DNA from: Iodidimonas nitroreducens
GTDB lineage: Bacteria > Pseudomonadota > Alphaproteobacteria > Sphingomonadales > Rhodothalassiaceae
Length of the DNA: 64,000 nucleotides
NCBI RefSeq assembly: GCF_008579165.1
Contig: NZ_BKCN01000003.1
Strand: one strand, 5' to 3'
Of this stretch, positions 55,585 through 64,000 are shown in pieces (the stretch's first letter is position 1; each line of letters starts with the position of its first letter). The translations under genes were made by a program, and so were the position numbers. Below the pieces are notes generated by a model. The model was given only the letters and a program-made list of their open reading frames with translations, was not told where the DNA came from and searched no databases.

Positions 55585-56705
55585 ATGAATAACAAAACGA
55601 TGGATCAGGAACGATCACGCCATGAAAAAGCGGCCCATTGGTGCATCATCATGCAATCGGGGGTGCCGACGGCGGCTGAAAAGAAAGGCTTTGCCGATTG
55701 GATCAATGAAAACCCGCTCCATTTGCAGGAATATAGGGCAGTTTTATCCTTATGGGCCGAGGCCGCCGATTATGGCGCAGCCCTTGATCCCAGCAGCGAT
55801 GTGATCCGTTTATATCCCGCCCATAATGGGGCGACAGCCAAAGATGCGGACGGGCACGGAGGGCGATTATCCGGCTTTTTCGGGGCGATGAAGGACCGGC
55901 GCATGGCGGCGGCGTTCGCCGTGATCATGCTGGTGGCGGTGGCTGTTCTTTCATTCCCGCCTTTGGGGGGTGGGGTGCTGGTTACGCAGATTGCGGATAA
56001 TCTTTTCGGCCCGGCGGTGGAGTCATTCCAAACCCGCAAGGGCGAAAGCCGGATGATTGCTTTGGACGATGGCTCGGTGATTGAATTGAACACGCTGTCG
56101 AAACTGGAAATACGCTTCAGCCAGCATGAACGAACGATCATGATGATCGAGGGTGAGGCCTATTTTGATGTGGCCAAAGATCCCCAAAGGCCCTTTGTGG
56201 TGCGGACTGATAAGGCCAGCGTGCAGGCGGTGGGCACCGAATTCAATGTGCGCCTTAGCCGGATGATCTGGCCGTTACGGTTGTGGAGGGGAAGGTGATG
56301 CTGCGCCAAACCAAAGCCGATGATGGCACAGTGGCAAAAGCGTGGGAAACCAGCCTGAGCCGGAATGAACAGGCGGTGTTGAGCCGCTTTGATGGCGGCG
56401 CGGATAACGATCCCCTGATCCGCAGATCGGATGATGTGCCATTGGAAAAAGTGGTGTCATGGCGGCAGAATAAGCTGATTTTTGAAGCCGCGCGCCTTGG
56501 CGATGTGGTGGCGGATTTCAATCGTTATAACACGATGGAAATCATTCTGGCGGATGAGGATTTGGCCGATTTGTCGATCAGCGGGGTTTTTGATTCCCGC
56601 GATCCCGAAGCTTTTTCACATACGCTGGAAGCATTCGCACCGGTGGAAGCCCTGATTTTCGGGCGATCCAGAATATTGATCAAAAACATTCATGATAATA
56701 TATAA
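55585..56705 (+). CDS. FecR-type anti-sigma factor/sigma regulator (one frame break)
   Basis: The N-terminal DUF4880-like segment (AAEKKGFADWINENPLHLQE) precedes one membrane helix (AAAFAVIMLVAVAVLSFPPL). The periplasmic FecR domain reads QTRKGESRMIALDDGSVIEL, then IEGEAYFDVAKDPQRPFVVR and VQAVGTEFNVRLS. At 56259-56260 a missing C (TTAGCCGGATG to TTAGCCCGGATG) restores L-S-P-D-D-L-A-V-T-V-V-E-G-K-V-M-L. The C-terminal domain with FNRYNTMEIILADEDLADLS follows. It would hold the sigma factor until signalled through the STN domain of the receptor. Confidence 0.93.
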
Positions 56706-56781
56706 TATATCGCCTTTTGCTAGATTATTATAATGATCCGCAATCACCATATTCGTGATTTATATTAAATTTACAAAATCG

Positions 56782-56809
56782 GGTACCCGAAAAGCATCGC
56801 TCAAACGTC
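56782..56809 (+). promoter_or_regulatory. Putative ECF-type promoter before the TonB receptor
   Basis: GGTACCCGAA (56782-56791), 11 bases, AAACGTC (56803-56809): the same elements and spacing as at 54904-54931. It leaves a leader of about 120 bases before the receptor ATG. The rest of 56706-56938 is AT-rich and holds no gene. Confidence 0.7.
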
Positions 56810-56938
56810 ACTCTTTTCACAGGAAGACTAAACAATCCTGTGGGCAAGGTTTGATCTGCATCTTTGGCACGATGAGATGCGAATTTTAAAAAGCCTTGGA
56901 TCGCGTACCATCAAGGGCGGACAGTTTGGGAGAAGATC

Positions 56939-59900
56939 ATGACCTTCAAGACCAGTGTTTCTGCATATGCACTTGCGATGGCTTTGGCCAGCACCGCTTA
57001 TGTCGGCAGTGTTGCGGCCCAAGATAAGGGCCCGCTGCAGGCAAGCGCCGTCGAGGCTGACACGCGCACATTCGAGATTGAAGAACAGGCGGTGGAAACC
57101 GCCTTGCAGCGTTTTGCCGAACAATCGGGCTTTCAAATGGCGTGGCTTGCCAATGATGCTTCGATGCTCAATGCAAAAGCGGTGAAGGGCGATTATACCC
57201 CGTCTGCGGCGATGCAGATTCTTCTGGATGGCACCGGCCTTGAATTTCGCCAGATCGATGAAAAAACCATCGCTGTTCTGACCAGATCCGCGCAAAAAGA
57301 TAGCCAAAATGGTCAGGATGAGCGCTGGACCCGCCTGGCATCAGCCAGTGGCGCGCGGATGGCCGGAATGGCGCAGGCAACGGGCGCAGGACAACCCCAG
57401 GGTGCCGGGGCTGCGCAGGCCGATCAACAGATGATCGAAGAAGTGGTGGTGACAGGGTCGCGCATTCGGCGCTCCGGCACCGCAACGCCGATCCCCGTCA
57501 CCATGCTCGATGCCCGCGCCATTGCCTTGAACGGCGATGCCCGCCTGGCCGATACCTTGAATAATCTTCCCGCCATCGGGGCAACGCAGACCTTGGCCAA
57601 CAGCAATGACAATCCGCAGGAAGCAGGGGCTAATTTCCTCAATCTGCGGCGCTTGGGCATTGATCGCACACTGGTTCTGGTGAATGGCCGCCGCCATGTG
57701 GGCAGCCGCCCCGGCACCACGGCAGTGGATGTGAATACCATTCCCACGGCGATGGTCGAACGGGTTGAGGTGATCACCGGCGGGGCTTCGGCGGTTTATG
57801 GTGCCGATGCCGTATCGGGGGTGGTCAATTTGATCATGCGCGATGATTTCCAGGGGCTGAAGCTTGATGGTCAGGTGGGGATCACCGATGAGGGCGATGG
57901 TGAAAGCTATCAATTGAGCCTGACCGCGGGCACCAATTTCGATGATGGTCGCGGCAATGTCTATTTCAACACGAGCTATGATAAAACACGATCCATCGAT
58001 GCGCTGGATCGCGGCTATGCCAGCCAAAATCTGCGCTTTGCCAGCAATCCGGCCAATAGCGGCCCCAATGATGGGGTGCCCGATCAGATTTTGTTTGAAA
58101 ATACCGGCTTCATCGGTACGCCGGGCGGGGGCCGGGTGGTGGCACCCGATACCCTTGGCCTGTTTGAAGCGGATGGCGGCCCTTTCACCTTTGATCAGAA
58201 TGGCAATCTGATTTCCCAAGATCTGGGCAATTGCCCGAACCCTTTCTGAGCCAGGGTGGGGATTTTGTTAATCTTTCCGCTTTCGATCTTTTGCAGGTGC
58301 CCATTGAACGCCTGATCGTTTCAACCGGGATGCATTATGATCTGCATGAAAAGGTAACGCTGTTTGCCAATGCCAAATATGCCCAAAGCGAAAGCGCAAC
58401 CGCTGGCCAGCCCACCTTTACCCTGCCCACCTTTTCGCCCATCTTTTTAAATGCTGATAATCCTTTCGTACCGCCCGAATTGCAGACGATTCTGGCGAAC
58501 AACGGGGCAGATGGCTTTTTTGTTTCGCGCACCAATGTGGATCAGGGGCAAAGGCGCTCGCGTTCGGATCGCGATACCATCCAATTGGAAATCGGGTTTA
58601 AGGGGGATATCCATCCCAATCTCGATTATACCGTGCATTATCAATATGGCCGGGCCGACAACACCACCGAATTTCAGAATGAACAGATCTTGTCGCGCTT
58701 CAATCAGCAGCTTGATGCGGTGCGTGATGCGGATGGCACTATCGTGTGCCGTGATCAATCGAATGGCTGTGTGCCCCTGAATGTGCTGGGCCCCAATGCC
58801 GCAACTGCGGATGCTTTGGCCTTCAGCCATGTTGATTTTCTCACCGAAGGGCGGCTGACCCAGCAGGTGGTGAATGCCACCATTACCGGCGATAGCGCGG
58901 GCTTTATCGATCTGCCTGCGGGGGCGCTTGGCTTTGCCCTTGGCACCGAATACCGCAAGGAATCGGCAGAAACCGAAGAAGGCTTCCTGCGCAATAGCGG
59001 TGATGTGTTCCCCGGCGGTCCCATCGAAGATGTGGCTGGCAGCTTTGATGTGTGGGAAGCTTTTGGGGAAATCAGCGTGCCGGTTTTGCGCGGCCTGCCT
59101 TTTGCTGAAGAGGTTAATCTGGAAGCGGCCGTGCGCTTTGCCGATTATTCCACCATCGGCAGCGCCACCACATGGAAGGTGGGCGGCGATTGGGCACCCA
59201 TCAGCGATATTCGCTTTCGGGCGGTGGTGAGCCAGGCCGTGCGCGCCCCCAATATCGGCGAGCTGTTTGCCCCCACAAGATTGGCCAATGTGTTTTTGGA
59301 AGACCCCTGCGATAGTTCAAATCTGCAAGCGGGAGCTTCCAGCCGGGCCGCCAACTGCGCGGCTTTGGGGCTGCCGGCCGATTTTATTTCCAATGCTGGT
59401 GCCGTTACCACCCGGGTGCTGACCGGGGGCAATGAAAATCTGAAAGAAGAAACCGCCGATACACTGACATTCGGGGCCGTGCTCACCCCGCGCATGATCC
59501 CCGGTTTCAGCCTCACTGTCGATTATTGGAATATTGAAATCGATGATGCGGTGAACAGCTTTCCGGTGCAGGCGGTGGCCAATAATTGCGTGGATGCCGA
59601 AACCATCGATAATCCCTTCTGCGAGAGCATCACGCGCCGGCCGGATGGAAATTTTGAAAGCATTTCCAGCCAGTTGATCAATGTGGCCTCGCTGGAAGCC
59701 GCAGGCATTGATATCGAAGCCAAATATTTCATGGATCTGGGGGCGGTGACGAACAATGCCGTGCCCGGCACCCTTGATCTCAATCTGGTGGCCACCTATC
59801 TCGATAGCCTTAATTTCTTTGCGCAGGAAGGTCAGGCCGTGCCGGATCGGGAAGCCGGAGAATTGGGCGACCCGGAATGGACGGTGAATCTTCGGGGCAC

Positions 59901-60204
59901 TTATGAACTGGGCGATCTCACCTTCAGCCTTTATCAGCGCTTCATTTCCAGCCAGCGCCTTGATCTGGCGGAATCGCCTGAATTCCGCGATCCCAACAGC
60001 ACCGGATCGGAATGGTACACCGATCTTCAGGTCCGCTATCGTCTGGCTGATCTGACCGAGGTCTATTTCGGTGTGGATAATGTGTTTGATAATGCCCCGC
60101 CGCCTTTGGCACGGGTGCCGGAAACCCGCAGCTTTGGGGATGATGCGGTGGTCTTCGATCAGATCGGGCGCTTCTTTTATGCGGGCGTTACGGTTCAATT
60201 CTAG
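56939..60204 (+). CDS. TonB-dependent receptor/transducer with STN domain (one frame break)
   Basis: An outer-membrane ligand-gated transporter of about 1088 residues after repair. It has a signal peptide (ALAMALASTAYVGSVAAQ), an STN signalling domain at about residues 45-115 (AVETALQRFAEQSGFQMAWL, then PSAAMQILLDGTGLEFRQID), a TonB box-like EEVVVTGSRI, and a plug domain with LVLVNGRRHVGSRP and VEVITGGASAVYGADAVSGV. The frame breaks at 58243-58245: AACCCTTTCTGAGCC should read AACCCTTTTCTGAGCC, giving N-P-F-L-S-Q-G-G-D-F-V-N, and the beta-barrel continues to a C-terminal aromatic residue (FYAGVTVQF). The STN domain pairs it with FecR. Ligand is not recognisable. Confidence 0.93.
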
Positions 60205-60216
60205 GCTTTTAAAATG

Positions 60217-60257
60217 CAAAAAAAGGGGGGTCGGCCAAAGCCTGCCCCCTTTTTTAT
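60217..60257 (+). terminator. Intrinsic terminator after the TonB receptor
   Basis: An A-run and GGGGG stem pairs with CCCCC and a T-run; an inner GGC-CAAA-GCC stem-loop is nested in it. It sits directly after the receptor stop and before the M28 peptidase. Confidence 0.88.
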
Positions 60258-60276
60258 GAAGATGGAGTGATGCACC

Positions 60277-61947
60277 ATGGGCGACCCACGTGATTTTAAA
60301 TTCATCGGCCTTTGTCTCGCTATCGGCCTTGCTGCCTGTGGCCAGCAAAAAACGGATGAGGATAAATCGGCCTTCAGCCCCGCGATCACAGCGGAGGATC
60401 TGGCCGCCCATAGCGCTGTTTTGGCCAGTGATGATTTTGGCGGGCGGCCCCCTTCGGGGCCAATGGCCGATAAAACCATCACCTATCTGGTGAATGCCTT
60501 GGAAAATATGGGGCTAGAGCCCGCTTTTGGCGACAGCTTCACCCAAAAAGTGCCGCTTGTCTCGATCGAAGCGGCGCCCGATGCGGTGTTGCGGGTCGCA
60601 GGCGATGCGCAAACGCGATCCTATGCCTATGGCAGCGATATGATGGTCTGGACGACGCGGGTGGCCGAGCATATGGCCATAAAGGACAGCGAACTCGTTT
60701 TCGTGGGCTATGGCATCAACGCCCCCGAATATGGCTGGAATGATTATGAAGGCATCGACATGACCGGGAAAACCGCGATCATTCTGGTCAATGATCCTGG
60801 CTTTGCCACCCAAAACCCCGATCTGTTCGATGGCAATAGCATGACCTATTATGGCCGCTGGACCTATAAATATGAAGAGGCCGCCCGCCAAGGGGCAGAA
60901 GGCGCGATCATCATTCACCAAACCGCCCCTGCGGCTTATCCCTGGAGCGTGGTGGAAAACAGCTGGACCGGCCCGCAATTTGATCTGGTGCGCCCCGATG
61001 GCAATGCCGGGCGCGTGGCGATTGAAGGCTGGGTGCAGGAAAGGGTGGCGCAGCAGATATTTGCCGATGCCGGGCTTGATTTTGATGACCTGACGAAGGC
61101 CGCACAAACACCGGGGTTCAAGCCCATGACGATGGGTTTGACCGCATCGGTGGCGGTGAAAAACAGCATCGAAACATCGCAAACGGTGAATGTCGGCGGT
61201 GTTTTGAAAGGGGCGAGCCATCCCGATGAGGCGGTGATCTATACGGCCCATTGGGATCATCTGGGCGAAGGCCCGGCGGTGGATGGGGATAAAATCTATA
61301 ATGGCGCGGCCGATAATGCCACCGGCATTGCCACGGTTTTAGAAGTGGCGCAAAAAATGGCGGCAGCCCAAAAATCCCCCCGTCGCACGGTTTTGTTCCT
61401 GTTTGTGGGGGCAGAGGAACAGGGCCTTTTGGGAGCCTATCATTATGCCGATAACCCCATCACCCCCCTTGGAAAAACGGCAGCCCTGATCAATACGGAT
61501 GTGGTTTTGCCCTTGGGCGAGATGAAGGATATCACGGTGATTGGGCTTGGTTCATCCCAGCTTGAAGAGATTTTAGCCGATAATATTGCAGTGGATGGGC
61601 GCAGCCTTACCCCCTATCCCAATCCCGAGCAGGGCTTTTATTTTCGCTCGGATCATTTCGCCCTCGCCAAGCGGGGCGTACCGGCGCTTTATCTGGATAC
61701 CGGAACCGAACATATCACCAAGGGTCGCGCCTTTGTGGCCAAGGCCAAGGCCGATTATGTGGCCCATCGCTATCATAAACCATCGGATGAAATCATGCCC
61801 GATTGGGATTATAGCGGGGTGGTTCTGGATGCCCGGGCGATCCATGATGTGGGCTGGACTGTGGCCAATAGTGATCGCTGGCCGCACTGGTATGAAGGCA
61901 ATCCCTTCCGCGCCATCCGCGCTGAAAGCGCCGATATGCGGCCCTGA
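60277..61947 (+). CDS. M28 family metallopeptidase lipoprotein
   Basis: The 556-residue protein has a lipoprotein signal with lipobox LAAC. A PA-like insert is visible around ELVFVGYGINAPEYGWNDYE and GAEGAIIIHQTAPAAYPWS. The M28 zinc-binding set is intact: H and D in AHWDHLG, D in NGAADNATG, the catalytic Glu pair in FVGAEEQGLLGA, D in NTDV, and H in YHKPSDE. It is likely an outer-membrane or periplasmic aminopeptidase. It lies after the receptor but behind a terminator, so co-regulation with the ECF module is uncertain. Confidence 0.93.
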   Translation: MGDPRDFKFIGLCLAIGLAACGQQKTDEDKSAFSPAITAEDLAAHSAVLASDDFGGRPPSGPMADKTITYLVNALENMGLEPAFGDSFTQKVPLVSIEAAPDAVLRVAGDAQTRSYAYGSDMMVWTTRVAEHMAIKDSELVFVGYGINAPEYGWNDYEGIDMTGKTAIILVNDPGFATQNPDLFDGNSMTYYGRWTYKYEEAARQGAEGAIIIHQTAPAAYPWSVVENSWTGPQFDLVRPDGNAGRVAIEGWVQERVAQQIFADAGLDFDDLTKAAQTPGFKPMTMGLTASVAVKNSIETSQTVNVGGVLKGASHPDEAVIYTAHWDHLGEGPAVDGDKIYNGAADNATGIATVLEVAQKMAAAQKSPRRTVLFLFVGAEEQGLLGAYHYADNPITPLGKTAALINTDVVLPLGEMKDITVIGLGSSQLEEILADNIAVDGRSLTPYPNPEQGFYFRSDHFALAKRGVPALYLDTGTEHITKGRAFVAKAKADYVAHRYHKPSDEIMPDWDYSGVVLDARAIHDVGWTVANSDRWPHWYEGNPFRAIRAESADMRP

Positions 61948-61952
61948 CCCGA

Positions 61953-62855
61953 TCAGCGCGCGGTGGATTGGGTTTTCGGCTTCAGGATCAGCAGCAATAG
62001 CCCGCCCAAAACCAGGATGCTGGAAATCATAAAGCGCGTGCTCAGCGCTTCACCCACGAACACAATTCCCCCCAATGCGGCCAGCAGGGGGACCGAAGTT
62101 TGCGACAGGGCGGCCAGGCTTGGCGATAATTTGGGCAGGGCCTTGTACCAGAGCACATAGCCCAAGCCCGAGGTGACGGCCCCCGATAGAATGGCAAGGA
62201 ACAGGCCCGAAGCATGCGGACGGCCAAAATCGCCAAATATCAAGAAAATCGGTATAGCAATAAAGCTGGCCATCAGGAAATTGCCTGTGGTGGCGGCGAT
62301 GGGATCGCGGGCCAAACCGGTTTTGGGCGAAGATTTTTTGGCACCGTGAAGGGAATAAAAGCCCCAGGCCACCCCGCTCAAGCCCATCAGCAGGGCACCG
62401 ACAGGATCGGGAGCGCTGGCCCCGGGCAGAAGAAAAGCGCCAAGCCCGCTCAGGGCGATGCTGATCCCCAGCCATTCGCGCCCGGAAGGGTGCATCCCCC
62501 GCCACAGGGCCACGCCGATCATGCTCGCCTGAACCATGGCGAAAAGGATCAGGGCCCCGGTGGCGGTTTCAAGCCGGATATAGGCAAAAGAAAAAGCGGC
62601 GGCATAAATCAGCAGATAAAGGGCAGGCCAAAACCCTCTTCCCGCCCATGCCTGTGCAAGCTTGTCTGATCGCCCTTTTGCTTGCAAAAGCATCAAAAAA
62701 GCCAGCATCAAAGCGCCTGATAAAAGCCTGATCAGGGTAAAGGCGGCGGGCGAGATGGCCCCATCGGCCAGCGCCAAACGGCAGATCACCGAATTGGCGG
62801 CAAAGGCCAGCAAAGCGGCAAGGCTGAGCAGAAAGAGATGCAAAGAGGCGATCAT
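61953..62855 (-). CDS. EamA/DMT family transporter
   Basis: The protein has ten hydrophobic helices in two EamA halves: SVICRLALADGAISPAAFTL and LIRLLSGALMLAFLML in the first, and SGAVTSGLGYVLWYKALPKL with LSQTSVPLLAALGGIVFVGE in the second. The frame extends to 62975, but the upstream residues are polar and unlike the family; ATG at 62855 (MIASLHLFLLSLAALLAFAA) is preferred. Substrate is unknown; relatives export amino acids or metabolites. Confidence 0.88.
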   Translation of the reverse strand: MIASLHLFLLSLAALLAFAANSVICRLALADGAISPAAFTLIRLLSGALMLAFLMLLQAKGRSDKLAQAWAGRGFWPALYLLIYAAAFSFAYIRLETATGALILFAMVQASMIGVALWRGMHPSGREWLGISIALSGLGAFLLPGASAPDPVGALLMGLSGVAWGFYSLHGAKKSSPKTGLARDPIAATTGNFLMASFIAIPIFLIFGDFGRPHASGLFLAILSGAVTSGLGYVLWYKALPKLSPSLAALSQTSVPLLAALGGIVFVGEALSTRFMISSILVLGGLLLLILKPKTQSTAR

Positions 62856-63054
62856 GATCACGAAATGTCCGAAAAAAACTGATTTAATGGGATGGAGCCA
62901 GAATGCAGCATAAGGGGATAGCCTAAGAGGTCGAGCGGATAATGATCCCACACCCTGTATCCTGATGGGCAACATGCCTTTTTTGTGAGCTTTATGGCTC
63001 GATCAGGATATGATCAGATCAATATGATGCTATTGGCAATCAAGGAAATATGTG

Positions 63055-64000
63055 ATGTCTCAATCTTCTGCTACCCAGCAAACGGCTTCGGTCAATCGTC
63101 GTCTCGTGCTTGCCGAACGGCCGAAAGGCGAACCCACAGCAAGCACCCTGCGCCTTGAAACCGCCGAGATTCCTGCCCCCAAAAAAGGCCAGATGCTGCT
63201 GCGGACCGAGTTTTTATCTCTCGACCCCTATATGCGCGGACGGATGAGCGATGCCCCATCTTATGCCGCACCGGTGGAAATCGGCGGTGTGATGGTGGGG
63301 GGCACGGTGGCCCAGGTGGTGCAATCCGAGCGCGATGGCTTTGCAAAAGGCGATTGGGTGGTAAGCTTTAATGGCTGGCAGGATTATGCCCTATCCGATG
63401 GCACCGGGGTGATGCCTTTGGGGCGCAATCCGCAAAATCCCTCCTGGGCTTTGGGGGTTCTGGGGATGCCGGGCTTTACCGCTTGGGCGGGGCTGACCAA
63501 AATCGGCCAGCCCAAGGCCGGGGAAACCCTTGTGGTGGCAGCGGCAACGGGGCCAGTGGGCGCCACCGTAGGCCAGATCGGTAAAATTTTGGGCTGCCAT
63601 GTGGTGGGCGTTGCCGGGGGCCCGGAAAAATGCGCCTATGCGGTTGAAACCTTGGGCTTTGATGCCTGTATCGATCATAAGGCTGATGATTTCGCCCAGC
63701 AGCTTGTGGCCGCCACGCCCAAGGGGATTGATGTGTATTTTGAAAATGTCGGCGGCAAGGTGTTTGATGCCGTCATCGGTCAGCTTAATCCCGGGGCGCG
63801 GGTGCCTGTGTGCGGGCTGATTTCGCAATATAATGCCACCAGCCTGCCTGCGGGGCCGGATCGGATGAACTGGCTGATGGGGCAATTATTGCGCAAGCGC
63901 ATCACCATGCGCGGCTTTATCATTTTCGATGATTTCGCCCATCTTTATCCCGATTTTGCCAAAGACATGCAGGGCTGGATCGCGGCGGGCAAAATGCACT
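63055..64000 (+). CDS. NADP-dependent oxidoreductase of the zinc-independent MDR family (3' truncated by window)
   Basis: The reading frame from ATG at 63055 is open to the right edge, giving 315 residues of a protein normally about 340. It has the leukotriene B4 dehydrogenase/CurA pattern: EFLSLDPYMRGRMSD, VLGMPGFTAWAGLTKIGQPK, a Rossmann motif in AAATGPVGATVGQIGKILGC, and DVYFENVGGKVFDAVIGQLN with VCGLISQYN. No zinc-binding cysteine cluster is seen. It probably reduces alkenals or enones with NADPH. It is divergent from the EamA gene over 200 bases. Confidence 0.92.
   Translation, partial: MSQSSATQQTASVNRRLVLAERPKGEPTASTLRLETAEIPAPKKGQMLLRTEFLSLDPYMRGRMSDAPSYAAPVEIGGVMVGGTVAQVVQSERDGFAKGDWVVSFNGWQDYALSDGTGVMPLGRNPQNPSWALGVLGMPGFTAWAGLTKIGQPKAGETLVVAAATGPVGATVGQIGKILGCHVVGVAGGPEKCAYAVETLGFDACIDHKADDFAQQLVAATPKGIDVYFENVGGKVFDAVIGQLNPGARVPVCGLISQYNATSLPAGPDRMNWLMGQLLRKRITMRGFIIFDDFAHLYPDFAKDMQGWIAAGKMH

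Noticed and set aside
57341..60411. Long minus-strand frames opposite the TonB receptor (57341-58219 and 59317-60411)
   Set aside because: They are antisense shadows of the receptor coding sequence, which has unmistakable STN, plug and barrel motifs.
62856..62975. N-terminal extension of the EamA transporter to 62975
   Set aside because: The extra 40 residues are not hydrophobic and precede the normal first helix; ATG at 62855 fits the family.

Overview
The window comes from an alphaproteobacterium. The evidence is an alphaproteobacterial flagellar set (FlaF, FlbT, MotE, DUF6468, DUF1217, a FlgJ without a muramidase domain), a CtrA-type DNA-binding regulator, and TTAA-N7-TTAA boxes in front of flagellar operons. 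A FecI/FecR/TonB-receptor module fits Kordiimonadales- or Sphingomonadales-like lineages, but I cannot place it lower than class with confidence.

Layout. (1) 1-6862: the 3' part of a giant secreted repeat protein (VCBS/cadherin-like repeats, two near-identical LamG-like blocks, C-terminal RTX calcium-binding nonapeptides), cut by the left edge. (2) 7069-14480: an Mrp-type multisubunit cation/proton antiporter operon (E, F, G, B-like fusion, C, and three D/NuoN-type subunits). (3) 14565-15851: a membrane protein with a degenerate GGDEF domain. (4) 15907-51723: about 36 kb of flagellar genes in alternating operons: fliK-flgD; flgF-flgG-flgA-flgH-fliL-like (minus); TPR-motA-motB; flgE-flgK-flgL; a CtrA-like regulator (minus); flgI-flgJ-flgN; fliC-flaF-flbT-flaG-like-DUF1217; fliI (minus); flgB-flgC-fliE-fliQ-flhA-fliR-flhB; fliL-fliM-DUF6468-motE (minus); fliF-fliH-fliN-fliP-fliG. 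(5) 51800-54881: a DUF938 methyltransferase, a radical SAM protein and a nucleoside transporter. (6) 55063-61947: ECF sigma factor, FecR anti-sigma, TonB-dependent transducer and M28 peptidase. (7) 61953-64000: an EamA exporter and an NADP-dependent oxidoreductase cut by the right edge.

How the genes work together. The flagellar block encodes nearly all of the rotor, export gate, rod, rings, hook, filament and stator. The CtrA-like regulator has a CtrA-type recognition helix but a degraded receiver. Perfect or near-perfect CtrA boxes lie upstream of flgB/fliI, fliF/fliL, flgE, fliK, fliC and flgF, so this protein or CtrA itself probably drives the locus. The ECF module looks self-contained: the same promoter-like element with identical spacing precedes the sigma gene and the receptor gene.

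Data quality. At least 21 reading-frame breaks occur, 20 of them consistent with one missing base and one with an extra base, mostly in short homopolymers and often in genes required for motility. I read them as sequencing or assembly indels, not pseudogenes, and annotate each broken gene as one span, giving the break position. No tRNA, rRNA, insertion sequence, phage or CRISPR array was seen, and no stretch over 300 bases lacks a gene.
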